A DNA stretch of 13,114 nt, taken from contig JAFDCA010000352.1 of the NCBI GenBank assembly GCA_019313025.1, positions 1 through 13,114 on the forward strand, read 5' to 3'. The stretch's first letter is position 1. Every line of letters begins with the position of its first letter. The notes beneath the pieces were generated by a model that did no database searches, had not been told where the DNA came from, and was given only the letters and a program-made list of their open reading frames with translations. The position numbers and the translations under genes are program-made. The DNA is from Deltaproteobacteria bacterium. Its GTDB lineage: Bacteria; Desulfobacterota; Desulfobacteria; Desulfobacterales; UBA11574. Below, one piece after another: positions 7,293 through 13,114 of this stretch.

Positions 7293-7320
7293 TCAACCCT
7301 GAACCTTTGACCTTGAACGC
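7293..7320. repeat. 7-bp degenerate repeats, tract 1
   Basis: Plus-strand units TCAACCC, TGAACCT, TTGACCT and TGAACGC run head to tail with a strict 7-bp period in the spacer between the DUF3754 gene and the acyl-CoA ligase. They match the T-R-A-Y-C-C-C family of tracts at 9802 and, in reverse, 13011, though less closely. Confidence 0.5.
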
Positions 7321-7329
7321 TATATTTCC

Positions 7330-8607
7330 TTAAGATATCTTAGGCAATTCGTCAGCCTTGTGATATGTAAAGAAATTGTCCCAAATTTCATCGAGTTGCT
7401 GCATAGCGTCATTCAGATTCTTTCCGCGAATGATGCTTTTGTCCAGATGAACAAGCCCCCATCGTTCAAGTTTTTTAAAGGCATCCTCGATTTCAAAATT
7501 AATCCTGCAGTTATGTTTGCTTTCAAACCAGCGTTCTATGGTATCGTCAAGTTCAGAAATTGTAAGATCCTTATCTTCTACCAAAAGAAAGTAATATGCC
7601 AAAACCGCTTCTTTGAACTCCTCTTCCTCGGCCGCGTCCACAAGATGATGAAAAACTCCCGTGTTGTTGTCAAGGTTTTTAAAGTAGAGGTTGTCCGAAA
7701 GGGCTTTCATAAATTTAATTTTCCGATTTTTGAACTTGTTCACCTGTTTGAATAAAAAACCACCAAGGGTCGCCAACCCTAATGCCAAAGCAATAAGATG
7801 CTGCTGCTCAATTTTTACTTCCTTTTTGGTTAGTCCGAGCCAGAAAGAAATAACCGAAGCAATCAAAAGAATTGAAGCCCCAAGCTTGGTTGCAATTACA
7901 ACAATGCCGCTTACTGCAGCCGGAATACCAATAATAAGTTTATCGATAGTTTTCATCCGGACCTCGCTGTTGGGGAAAAGCATCTCAAGATCCGCTTTGG
8001 GAACATTTTGAAAAAGTTTGATAATGGTCGAGCCTGGTGTGAAGTAAAGCGTTTTTTGATTTTTGGCTTTAAAGTAATCCTCTTCTTTGAACTTAATATA
8101 TATCATCACTCTATCATAATTTGTAAACATGAACGGCTCTTTCTTAAATCCGTAAAATTTTACTAGGGTCTCTTCTTTGAGGCTTTCGCCGCGCTGATAA
8201 AATATAACTTCCTCAAAATCTTCGAAGTCTACGCGAAGTCGGATCTTAAAGAGAGATTCCTCTTTCAGGGCTTCTTCAAGATCTGTCTCGGTTATCTTTT
8301 GGAAGTTAGCGGCATTAAGGATCGCAGCCAATCCCTCAACAAGTTTTTTTTGCAACGTCTTTTTTTCTTGCTTTGAGTAATCGTAGTTCAACCGGGTGTC
8401 TGCATCGGGGTTAAATGGTGAATAGCAGTCTTTAAGCATTTCCACTTGATGGTGGAATTCAAAATGAATCAGACTTCCTAAAATACGACAAAACTGTCTG
8501 AATAAATTTTGATCATGTTCAGAAAGCAGTGAATCGTTGATACACATTTCTATAATATCCGCCTTCCTAAAAGGTATGAAACGATTCCTATTCTGATACT
8601 CTGTCAT
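7330..8607 (-). CDS. DUF3754 / TMEM143-like membrane protein
   Basis: The 425-residue product fits the DUF3754 family, related to the eukaryotic mitochondrial protein TMEM143. The N-terminus has RFIPFRKADIIEM (9-21) and Y-S-P-F-N-P (62-67). The middle has ANF (100-102), RVDFEDFEEVIFYQRGES (125-142) and F-P-N-S-E-V (211-216). Hydrophobic segments run at about 224-241, 243-259 and 270-288; a soluble tail carries DAAEEEEFKEAVLAYYFLL (324-342) and the acidic LDDTIERWFESK (353-364). Molecular function of the family is unknown. ATG 8607 is preceded by AAGGAAA at 9-10 nt on the minus strand. It follows the three-helix membrane protein gene by 54 bp, probably in one transcript. The 12-bp palindrome TAAGATATCTTA (7331-7342) overlaps its stop. 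Confidence 0.88.
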   Translation of the reverse strand: MTEYQNRNRFIPFRKADIIEMCINDSLLSEHDQNLFRQFCRILGSLIHFEFHHQVEMLKDCYSPFNPDADTRLNYDYSKQEKKTLQKKLVEGLAAILNAANFQKITETDLEEALKEESLFKIRLRVDFEDFEEVIFYQRGESLKEETLVKFYGFKKEPFMFTNYDRVMIYIKFKEEDYFKAKNQKTLYFTPGSTIIKLFQNVPKADLEMLFPNSEVRMKTIDKLIIGIPAAVSGIVVIATKLGASILLIASVISFWLGLTKKEVKIEQQHLIALALGLATLGGFLFKQVNKFKNRKIKFMKALSDNLYFKNLDNNTGVFHHLVDAAEEEEFKEAVLAYYFLLVEDKDLTISELDDTIERWFESKHNCRINFEIEDAFKKLERWGLVHLDKSIIRGKNLNDAMQQLDEIWDNFFTYHKADELPKIS

Positions 8608-8661
8608 GGTTTTTTTCCTTATTTCGGCTATGACAAATTAGGGGACATCCTTTATAGTAAG

Positions 8662-9375
8662 CTACCAGTTTTGCCGGATTATTGCTATCAATGATGAAAT
8701 CGCCATATAAATAATAACAAAAACTGGCGCGATGAACATATAAGAGAAGAGCAAAGAAACCTTCGATTTTGTTTTTTTGTATTGTTGTTTTGTTTTCCTA
8801 TTGAGATACCAGAAAATCACTGCCACGAGCGTAAATGGAAATAGACTCAAAAATAAATACATCTGTAAATCTCTTTTCCATCGTAAGACTTTAGAATCTT
8901 TTGTCTCGGTCAGTAATTGGCGGGTGTTTCGTGCATTGACATATGTAGGTTGGGCTAATCCCAGCGAGTTCCAGACGTCGATAACTTTTTGATATTCGGT
9001 ATCTGCTATTAGGATTTGTTCTTTTTCAAGGTCATACACCAGCCAGCTATTGTCTGATGAACGTTGTCCTATAAGATATGGAGTTGCACTATCTGAGGGG
9101 ATATTGAGTTGCTCGAAAGTTGAATCGATGCCTTTTAAATTCCGATATCCTTCCTTATAAAGAGCAAGGCACCATTTGGTTGACCCCGAACAGAAATCAG
9201 AAGGATGTTTGCGTTCGATTGATGTGAAATTGTTGTAATGGAAAAAAGACGACCTTTCACCAATACCAGCCAGAGCGAGTGCCAACGAGGGCAACAAACC
9301 GATAAATAGAACCAGAGGACCCCATGAATGTATTTTTTTCATTATCCATCTGGATGCTCTCTGAATCGATTTCAT
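8662..9375 (-). CDS. membrane protein with three predicted helices and an outer loop, unknown function
   Basis: The 237-residue protein has a basic N-terminus (KSIQRASRWIMKKIHSW) followed by a hydrophobic segment at about 18-38 ending in A-L-A, which could be a signal anchor. A polar region follows (39-168) with Cys62 and Cys69 close enough for a disulfide. Membrane segments lie at about 171-190 and 207-233, separated by the basic stretch RKTKQQYKKTKSK, so the middle loop should be periplasmic and the basic loop cytosolic. I recognise no family. ATG 9375 has no good ribosome-binding site; a second ATG at residue 12 (plus 9340-9342) is a reasonable alternative start. The gene is 35 bp downstream of the TfoX-N gene and 54 bp upstream of the DUF3754 gene, so a three-gene transcript is likely. 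Confidence 0.75.
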   Translation of the reverse strand: MKSIQRASRWIMKKIHSWGPLVLFIGLLPSLALALAGIGERSSFFHYNNFTSIERKHPSDFCSGSTKWCLALYKEGYRNLKGIDSTFEQLNIPSDSATPYLIGQRSSDNSWLVYDLEKEQILIADTEYQKVIDVWNSLGLAQPTYVNARNTRQLLTETKDSKVLRWKRDLQMYLFLSLFPFTLVAVIFWYLNRKTKQQYKKTKSKVSLLFSYMFIAPVFVIIYMAISSLIAIIRQNW

Positions 9376-9410
9376 TGAAAGGGATAACCAGTTATTTTCT
9401 TGATAGAAAT

Positions 9411-9740
9411 TTATTTTTTCGGCAGGGTTTTGATAAACGTTTTAGCTTCGGCCAACCAGGATTTCAACTCATCATCACGTTTGTAACCTTCAGCGTCTAA
9501 CATGACCCATCCACTCATTTTCTTTCCTGTTATATCGAATGGTCGAGCAAAGGGTAGTTTCAACACCTCTTCAGACCTGTTTTTACCAAGCCGGAGTATT
9601 AAAAAATCCTTGTATACACCACAGAACATGTTTCCATTTAACAAATGACACACACCTCCAAACATTTTTTTGTCATCCGCACCTTTCCATCTGGATACAA
9701 ATTTTTTTATGCGCGATCCGAGTTCTTCATTATATGGCAT
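9411..9740 (-). CDS. TfoX/Sxy N-terminal domain protein
   Basis: The 109-residue product is a stand-alone TfoX N-terminal domain. It has MPYNEELGSRIKKFVSRW at the start, KKMFGG (24-29), NGNMFCGV (35-42), LILRLGK (47-53), the P-F-x-x-P-F turn and FDITGKKMSGWV (68-79). The C-terminal TfoX domain of the gamma-proteobacterial competence regulator is absent. Such short proteins are widespread, and a role in competence should not be assumed. Start ATG 9740 is supported by AAAGGA 7 nt upstream on the minus strand (plus 9748-9753). It is the first gene of a likely three-gene unit with the membrane protein and DUF3754, and its upstream region carries the 7-bp repeats. Confidence 0.9.
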   Translation of the reverse strand: MPYNEELGSRIKKFVSRWKGADDKKMFGGVCHLLNGNMFCGVYKDFLILRLGKNRSEEVLKLPFARPFDITGKKMSGWVMLDAEGYKRDDELKSWLAEAKTFIKTLPKK

Positions 9741-9801
9741 CTACTTTTCCTTTAACCGGCTGCATTTGCCCCAAATGTGCTCTGAAAATATCGCAAGGCC
9801 A

Positions 9802-9840
9802 CTAACCCTGATCTCTGGTCCCTAATCCCTGACCCCTGTC
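9802..9840. repeat. 7-bp degenerate repeats, tract 2
   Basis: Plus-strand units CTAACCC, TGATCTC, TGGTCCC, TAATCCC, TGACCCC and TGTC follow each other without a gap, five and a half copies of a T-R-A-Y-C-C-C consensus. The stretch CCCTGACCCCTG (9827-9838) also occurs, as its reverse complement, at 13015-13026. Confidence 0.75.
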
Positions 9841-9855
9841 TTCCTTCTTCTTTCT

Positions 9856-9881
9856 TGTCAGGTCGTCTTGTCGGGTCGTAG
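9856..9881. repeat. tandem 13-bp direct repeat
   Basis: TTGTCAGGTCGTC is followed directly by TTGTCGGGTCGTA, differing at two positions. It lies 15 bp after the 7-bp tract; its function is unknown. Confidence 0.5.
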
Positions 9882-9955
9882 CTCGCAGAGCGAAGACGGA
9901 AGCTGACAGCGAAGGTTGATAACCACTGAACAAGATATGGCCACGATCTTATCGC

Positions 9956-9982
9956 ATGGGTCAATAGTAAACTTGACCCCAT
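9956..9982. repeat. REP-like hairpin
   Basis: ATGGGTCAA (9956-9964) pairs with TTGACC-C-CAT (9973-9982) with one bulged C and an 8-nt loop. The minus-strand reading (a GGGGTCAAG-type arm) resembles, from memory, REP elements left by REP-associated tyrosine transposases. No transposase gene lies in the window. On the plus strand a TTTT run follows, but there is no plus-strand gene upstream for a terminator. Confidence 0.4.
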
Positions 9983-10119
9983 TTTCCCCGCCCCATGACA
10001 TGGTGCAGCACGCTAGGGGCATCTAATTTTGCTAACCTTGGCGAAGTCTGTAGCTCTCATATTGAGTTAAAAGCGTCAAGCACTTTCTGTACGAACGTGA
10101 CCTGTCCCGTTGACTTTTT

Positions 10120-10956
10120 TTATGGTTTTTCTTGAGATTTCGAAGAGTTTTTCATATACTCCGACAAGATTTTTATGTATTCTTCTTTTACTTTTTCTTT
10201 TCCATATTTTCTTTCCAGTCGTCGAATAGTAAAATGCCCACGCGCGACTTCCTGGAAATGGTCAACAAACAAAAGATTGATAGTTGCGCCACCAAGGGCG
10301 CCAATGACTGGCACTCCCTGGGCAAATATTTTTTCAGAAACGACTGTCCCAAAGCGAGACGCAAGCTGGGAGATTAATCTTGCAATAGGCGGAGCTCCTC
10401 TTTCCGTCAGACCTTTCGAGGCAATATGTTTGGCAGCATCGCTTACGGCTTTTGCCAAGACAGCACGAACTGTGAAATACCCTGTTTCAGCCCCATCATC
10501 TGTATCGGATTTTCCGCCAAAAGCAAAAACTTCGAGGCAGGCCAACCTTGATTGAAGTGTTGAAATATCCTCTCCTTCGCTCCGCGCGATATCGGCAATC
10601 GAACGTAAAATTATTGATGTCGATATCGGAAGTTCTACCGAGAGGGCAGGCAATCCAAAGGCTCCACCTAAAGCACCGCTTATACCGCTTGCAATTTTAT
10701 GCGTAGTTGTTGATGCTCCTTGTTTTAACTCTTTATTCATTGTTTTTACGGTGAGGGCCAGTAGATTCTTTAAGGTAACCTTTACCGCATCTTGTATGCT
10801 TTGAGATGCCTGGACAGGCAAGCTATCGATAATTTTTCCAACAGGTTTTTCTATATAGCTGGTAATTTTGGAAATGAAGCTGGGAAATTCGAGCCGCACG
10901 ACTGCTTGCTTAAGATCTTCATAATCTTTTCCTTCAATAGCCATGAAATTTCTCAT
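10120..10956 (-). CDS. EcsC-family protein
   Basis: The 278-residue protein carries the EcsC-family signature. A Gly- and Pro-rich hydrophobic stretch, ISGALGGAFGLPALSVELPI, lies at 92-111, followed by STSIILRSIADIARSEGED. A C-terminal core GVPVIGALGGATINLLFVD (214-232) is followed by HF...IRRLERKYG (241-252). EcsC is the poorly understood third gene of the Bacillus ecs locus; stand-alone relatives occur in many bacteria. The two hydrophobic stretches may associate with membrane, but no ABC transporter genes (ecsA, ecsB) are nearby. ATG 10956 is taken as start; the Shine-Dalgarno match (AAAGG, 12 nt upstream) is weak, and ATG at residue 5 (plus 10942-10944) is an equal alternative. DUF6122 ends 53 bp upstream. 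Confidence 0.88.
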   Translation of the reverse strand: MRNFMAIEGKDYEDLKQAVVRLEFPSFISKITSYIEKPVGKIIDSLPVQASQSIQDAVKVTLKNLLALTVKTMNKELKQGASTTTHKIASGISGALGGAFGLPALSVELPISTSIILRSIADIARSEGEDISTLQSRLACLEVFAFGGKSDTDDGAETGYFTVRAVLAKAVSDAAKHIASKGLTERGAPPIARLISQLASRFGTVVSEKIFAQGVPVIGALGGATINLLFVDHFQEVARGHFTIRRLERKYGKEKVKEEYIKILSEYMKNSSKSQEKP

Positions 10957-11009
10957 AGGGTTTCAACCTTTCAACAACGCCCCCAAAATTCATCACGGCG
11001 CTTGACGGT

Positions 11010-11327
11010 TTAGACTACGCTCATCCAAACACAATCCAGACCGTCAAGGATGATATGGATCAGCAGTCCGAATCCCAAGATCCGAGTTTTGGGTATTGTA
11101 GTTAGCAGCACGTATACGGTGATTGCAAGCATTGAGTGTAGGGGATGAAAGTTTATCCCGCATCGATTCGGGTCGTATATGGGGTTGGCCAATAAATGAT
11201 CCAGGTCTATAATCATGGCTGACAACATTAACAGCCAGGCAGTTTTCCATCGATCCGAAAACAGCAGCTTGGCTGTTGTTCCTGGAACGATGATATGCAG
11301 ACCTAAATGCAAAATTGGACGAAACAT
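11010..11327 (-). CDS. DUF6122 membrane protein, YdjM-like metal-site motifs
   Basis: The 105-residue protein matches the DUF6122 family as I recall it: FRPILHLGLHIIVPG (2-16), then DLDHLLANPIYDPNRCG (41-57), FHPLHS (60-65) and HIILDGLDC (91-99). The spaced acidic and His motifs (DxDH, HxLHS, HxxLDG) within membrane segments recall membrane-bound hydrolases of the YdjM/DUF457 type, so metal binding is plausible but not shown. Start: ATG 11327 gives the family N-terminus. The longer frame from 11378 would begin with TTG and add 17 atypical residues. No good Shine-Dalgarno sequence precedes 11327, and a different coding-like frame runs across the start from upstream. Confidence 0.82.
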   Translation of the reverse strand: MFRPILHLGLHIIVPGTTAKLLFSDRWKTAWLLMLSAMIIDLDHLLANPIYDPNRCGINFHPLHSMLAITVYVLLTTIPKTRILGFGLLIHIILDGLDCVWMSVV

Positions 11328-11517
11328 AAGTGATTTTGGTTGAATTAAAGTGTCTTCTCTTGACCATATTACATACAACTTGTTTTTCCAAATACTTGGG
11401 ATCGCCTTTGACCCATCCCAAATAGAGTTGAAAAGTATCGATTTTGCGAGGGCGGAATTCCACGGTGGTCTCCTTGAGCCCTACCACCTCTTCAAACTTC
11501 AAACAGCGCTGCCGCAT
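11328..11517 (-). pseudogene. possible coding remnant upstream of DUF6122
   Basis: On the minus strand a frame opens at ATG 11517 (AGATGGA 3 nt upstream, a weak site) and reads through 11044, overlapping DUF6122 in another frame. The unique part carries LKFEEVVGL, KETTVEFRPRKIDTFQLY and LGWVKGDPKYLEKQ, with codons (GTG, CTC, GAG, ACC, CGC) that look coding. I recognise no family. The overlap of more than 270 bp with DUF6122 is not usual for two intact genes, so a truncated or frame-disrupted gene is more likely. It could also be a chance open frame. Confidence 0.3.
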
Positions 11518-11560
11518 CAATCCATCTTTGTAATTTTATGATATTTTCCTCAAACGCGAT

Positions 11561-12457
11561 TTAGTCTTTGGTGATTCTTGCCAGTAGCTCTCCTCTTGCA
11601 ATAACGCCTCCTACCCACAGGCTTAATATATGCCCTTGGGTGGGAGTGCGGATCCTTTTTTCAGAGAATTCAGGAAAACTGATTAAATTTCCGAGATAGT
11701 CTGTTTTTTCCCCAAGCTGCTGGATATTCGGAATAAACAACCCACTGTTCTCTGCTGTAACGACTCTCATTTTATCATCATCTATGGGGATTGATTCGAA
11801 TGTACGAGGTTTTGAAAGATTTCCTGTATGTCTCAGAAAGCTTTCAATTATTTTTAATCCCTTGTTTATATAATTATAAGTTATTCTTTTTCCTTCCCCC
11901 AACTCAACGGTTATCGCCTTTATGTTTTTATCCAGAAGAGAACCTGCCAGTGTGTTTTCAAGCGGTTCTTTTCTGAGTAAAAAAAATGGGACATCGAGAT
12001 GTGCAACCAAATCCCGGACATCAGAGTATCTCCCTTCATACAATCTTGCCTGAGGTGTGTCGATAATGTTATCATTACCGTTATGAAAATCTAAAACACA
12101 ACCACATCTATTGAGGATCTGGAATATGCTGTGACACATTTTTTCTGTAATTACACCATTTTCCTTTCCAGGCCAGCACCGATTCATATCTTTTCCGTCT
12201 ATCCTGCAGGTTCTTTCTTTTACATTATATGCCAAGGGGTTTGCTACGGGGAAGATGATTATTTTTCCTTTGAGAGGGTATTTTGTTTTCAGAAATTCTT
12301 TGAGAATGACAATGGAGAAGAACTCATTTCCATGCTGGGTTGCGACGATGCCTGAAGTAGGCCCTTTGTTTTTTGAGTCTACGATAAAATAAGGTATTCT
12401 GACTGGAGATCCATCTGGCAATTCCTTAACAACCAATATTTTATTTTCTATTTCCAC
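11561..12457 (-). CDS. succinylglutamate desuccinylase / aspartoacylase-family protein
   Basis: The 298-residue product belongs to the AstE/AspA-type zinc amidase group within the M14-like fold. Zn ligands fit His42 and Glu45 in QHGNE (41-45) and His124 in LDFHNG (122-127). Asn91-Arg92 in DMNRCWPG bind substrate carboxylate in relatives, and Glu184 in ITVELGEG is the catalytic-base candidate. A C-terminal beta domain with GHILSLWVGGVIARGELLARI completes the family plan. The exact substrate (N-acyl amino acid or other amide) cannot be read, and arginine-succinyltransferase genes are absent, so astE is not assigned. The start is GTG at plus 12455-12457; an ATG two bases upstream is out of frame. 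The Shine-Dalgarno sequence is weak. Confidence 0.9.
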   Translation of the reverse strand: MEIENKILVVKELPDGSPVRIPYFIVDSKNKGPTSGIVATQHGNEFFSIVILKEFLKTKYPLKGKIIIFPVANPLAYNVKERTCRIDGKDMNRCWPGKENGVITEKMCHSIFQILNRCGCVLDFHNGNDNIIDTPQARLYEGRYSDVRDLVAHLDVPFFLLRKEPLENTLAGSLLDKNIKAITVELGEGKRITYNYINKGLKIIESFLRHTGNLSKPRTFESIPIDDDKMRVVTAENSGLFIPNIQQLGEKTDYLGNLISFPEFSEKRIRTPTQGHILSLWVGGVIARGELLARITKD

Positions 12458-12489
12458 ATTAAAAATCTCTGTGTAAAATTTTATATTTT

Positions 12490-12609
12490 TTAACCGAACC
12501 CTGGCTTGGTTTTGCTTTCAACCGTTAGTAATTCTTCTAAAGTCTCAAATACAATTCTAAATCGTTCTTCTGTTAAACGTTGTTGTCTATGTTGATTGAC
12601 CCTCCGCAA
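12490..12609 (-). CDS. possible 39-aa frame after the 132-aa gene (frameshifted tail?)
   Basis: A minus-strand frame, one base shifted relative to the 12587-12985 gene, is open from TTG 12609 to TAA 12490. Its product holds HRQQRLTEERFRIVFETLEELLTVESKTKPG, which looks like a real amphipathic helix with ordinary codon use. It overlaps the last 23 bp of the previous gene, whose ending QST is a plain truncation. It may be a separate small protein or the true C-terminus of the 132-aa protein after a +1 frameshift. No ribosome-binding site supports an independent start. Confidence 0.3.
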   Translation of the reverse strand: MRRVNQHRQQRLTEERFRIVFETLEELLTVESKTKPGFG

Positions 12610-12985
12610 TTAATTTCCTGATCACCGACATAAGACCCCAGACAATTCCGTTTTCAAACAAGTAATAGTTCTCCAGCATGGCTTCTGCAACCTTGGGGTC
12701 GTCAAGCGCCTGATTCATTGTATCGGGCATGTCAGCGATAATCGAAGCAGGGTCCAATTCTTCGTACAGCATATTGTATCTTTTCTTTGTCAATTGATCA
12801 CTGATCAAGTCTTTATAAAATTCTTCAAATCGATAAAGCAGATCGCTCTCTTTTTGAAGGCTTGCCCACTGGTGTCCGATCTTGTAGCCGAGTGAGACCA
12901 AAACAGGGATAGGGTATTCCATGTATTTTGGATCTTTTTTTGCTCCCCATGCTTCCAGGAGTTTTTCTATTAGGTCTTCTTTCAT
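12587..12985 (-). CDS. uncharacterised helical protein (132 aa)
   Basis: The product is mostly helical and acidic: KEDLIEKLLEAWGAKKDP at the start, YPIPVLVSLGYKIGHQWASLQKE (24-46), RFEEFYKDLISDQLTKKRYN, DPASIIADMPDTMNQALDDPKV and a closing segment with ENGIVWGLMSVIRKLIAEG. There is no signal peptide, and the hydrophobic end is too short for a firm membrane claim. I do not recognise the family. ATG 12985 has only a weak ribosome-binding site. Upstream lies the third 7-bp repeat tract; downstream lies the +1-frame 39-aa extension, so the annotated C-terminus may be truncated. Confidence 0.7.
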   Translation of the reverse strand: MKEDLIEKLLEAWGAKKDPKYMEYPIPVLVSLGYKIGHQWASLQKESDLLYRFEEFYKDLISDQLTKKRYNMLYEELDPASIIADMPDTMNQALDDPKVAEAMLENYYLFENGIVWGLMSVIRKLIAEGQST

Positions 12986-13010
12986 TATGATTTATTCACC
13001 AACCACTAGC

Positions 13011-13048
13011 GGTTCAGGGGTCAGGGGTCTGAAATCAGAGGTCCTCAG
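13011..13048. repeat. 7-bp degenerate repeats, tract 3 (reverse orientation)
   Basis: Plus-strand units GGTTCAG, GGGTCAG, GGGTCTG, AAATCAG and AGGTCCT, followed by CAG, run in a 7-bp period; they are the reverse complement of the 9802 tract family. The tract lies in the promoter-side spacer of the 132-aa gene. The remaining bases to the window end show no gene. Confidence 0.7.
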
Positions 13049-13114
13049 TTAAATTCGCCACGCTCCTTTTCTCCAAAAATTTAACGAGGCACGCAGGGAT
13101 CGGCTTTAAAAACC

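Larger units (their letters stand above)
9741..10119. other. repeat-rich spacer without a gene
   Basis: This spacer of about 380 bp between the EcsC gene and the TfoX-N gene holds the 7-bp repeat tract (9802-9840), a tandem pair of 13-bp units (9856-9881), and a 9-bp-stem hairpin (9956-9982). The minus frame 9752-9982 is only the translated repeats and has no ribosome-binding site. No promoter with both boxes could be fixed. Confidence 0.5.

Noticed and set aside
7331..7342. TAAGATATCTTA palindrome at the DUF3754 stop as a terminator
   Set aside because: It has no loop and no T-run, so it is listed only as a note on the gene.
7360..8011. Plus-strand frames opposite the DUF3754 gene
   Set aside because: Antisense shadows of a well-supported gene with recognisable family motifs.
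9751..9780. Sigma-54-like GG/GC spacing upstream of TfoX-N
   Set aside because: The minus-strand TGGGGCAAATGCAGC has the spacing, but its -12 box is CAGC rather than TTGC and its -24 box is poor.
9752..9982. 76-codon minus-strand frame
   Set aside because: Most of it is the translated 7-bp and 13-bp repeats (GSGIRDQRSG); no start signal.

Overview
The window looks like a chromosomal segment of a Gram-negative anaerobe, most likely Desulfobacterota (the former Deltaproteobacteria). This is an inference from content, not a match: a V4R/multi-PAS hybrid histidine kinase with a plausible sigma-54 promoter, a FadD-like acyl-CoA ligase, a DUF6122 protein, and spacers filled with 7-bp repeats. I see no tRNA, rRNA, CRISPR array, intact insertion sequence or prophage gene.

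Layout. Bases 1-4921 carry plus-strand genes: the 3' end of an unrecognised gene (1-126), a possible 35-codon ORF with a perfect Shine-Dalgarno sequence (319-426), a conserved small cytosolic protein (538-840), a DUF4242-like small protein (937-1254) closed by a good intrinsic terminator, and a 1105-residue hybrid histidine kinase (1604-4921) preceded by a sigma-54-type site. A 578-bp spacer with inverted repeats (4922-5499) separates this half from the rest. From 5500 to the end all genes are on the minus strand. In order of transcription they are: a 132-residue unknown protein (12587-12985), an AstE/AspA-like zinc acyl-amidase (11561-12457), a DUF6122 membrane protein (11010-11327), an EcsC-family protein (10120-10956), a TfoX N-domain protein (9411-9740), a three-helix membrane protein (8662-9375), a DUF3754/TMEM143-like membrane protein (7330-8607) and a long-chain acyl-CoA ligase (5500-7230).

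How the genes may work together. TfoX-N, the three-helix membrane protein and the DUF3754 protein are spaced by 35 and 54 bp and may form one transcript. The acyl-CoA ligase has its own candidate sigma-70 promoter. The small plus-strand genes are probably cotranscribed up to the terminator near 1300. The kinase has no separate response regulator next to it; it carries its own C-terminal receiver. Nothing else ties the two halves into one pathway.

Most notable points. (1) The acyl-CoA ligase appears to start at an ATC codon: a perfect Shine-Dalgarno sequence sits 6 nt before ATC, no in-frame ATG or GTG lies nearby, and the only upstream start (TTG) lies between the candidate promoter and its predicted transcript start. 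(2) The kinase's N-box has Tyr856 where family members have the Mg-ATP-binding Asn, one base change away. (3) Three intergenic tracts of the same degenerate 7-bp repeat occur at 7293-7320, 9802-9840 and 13011-13048. (4) A coding-like reading frame follows the 132-residue gene in the +1 frame, and another precedes DUF6122. I found no clear previously undescribed multi-gene system.
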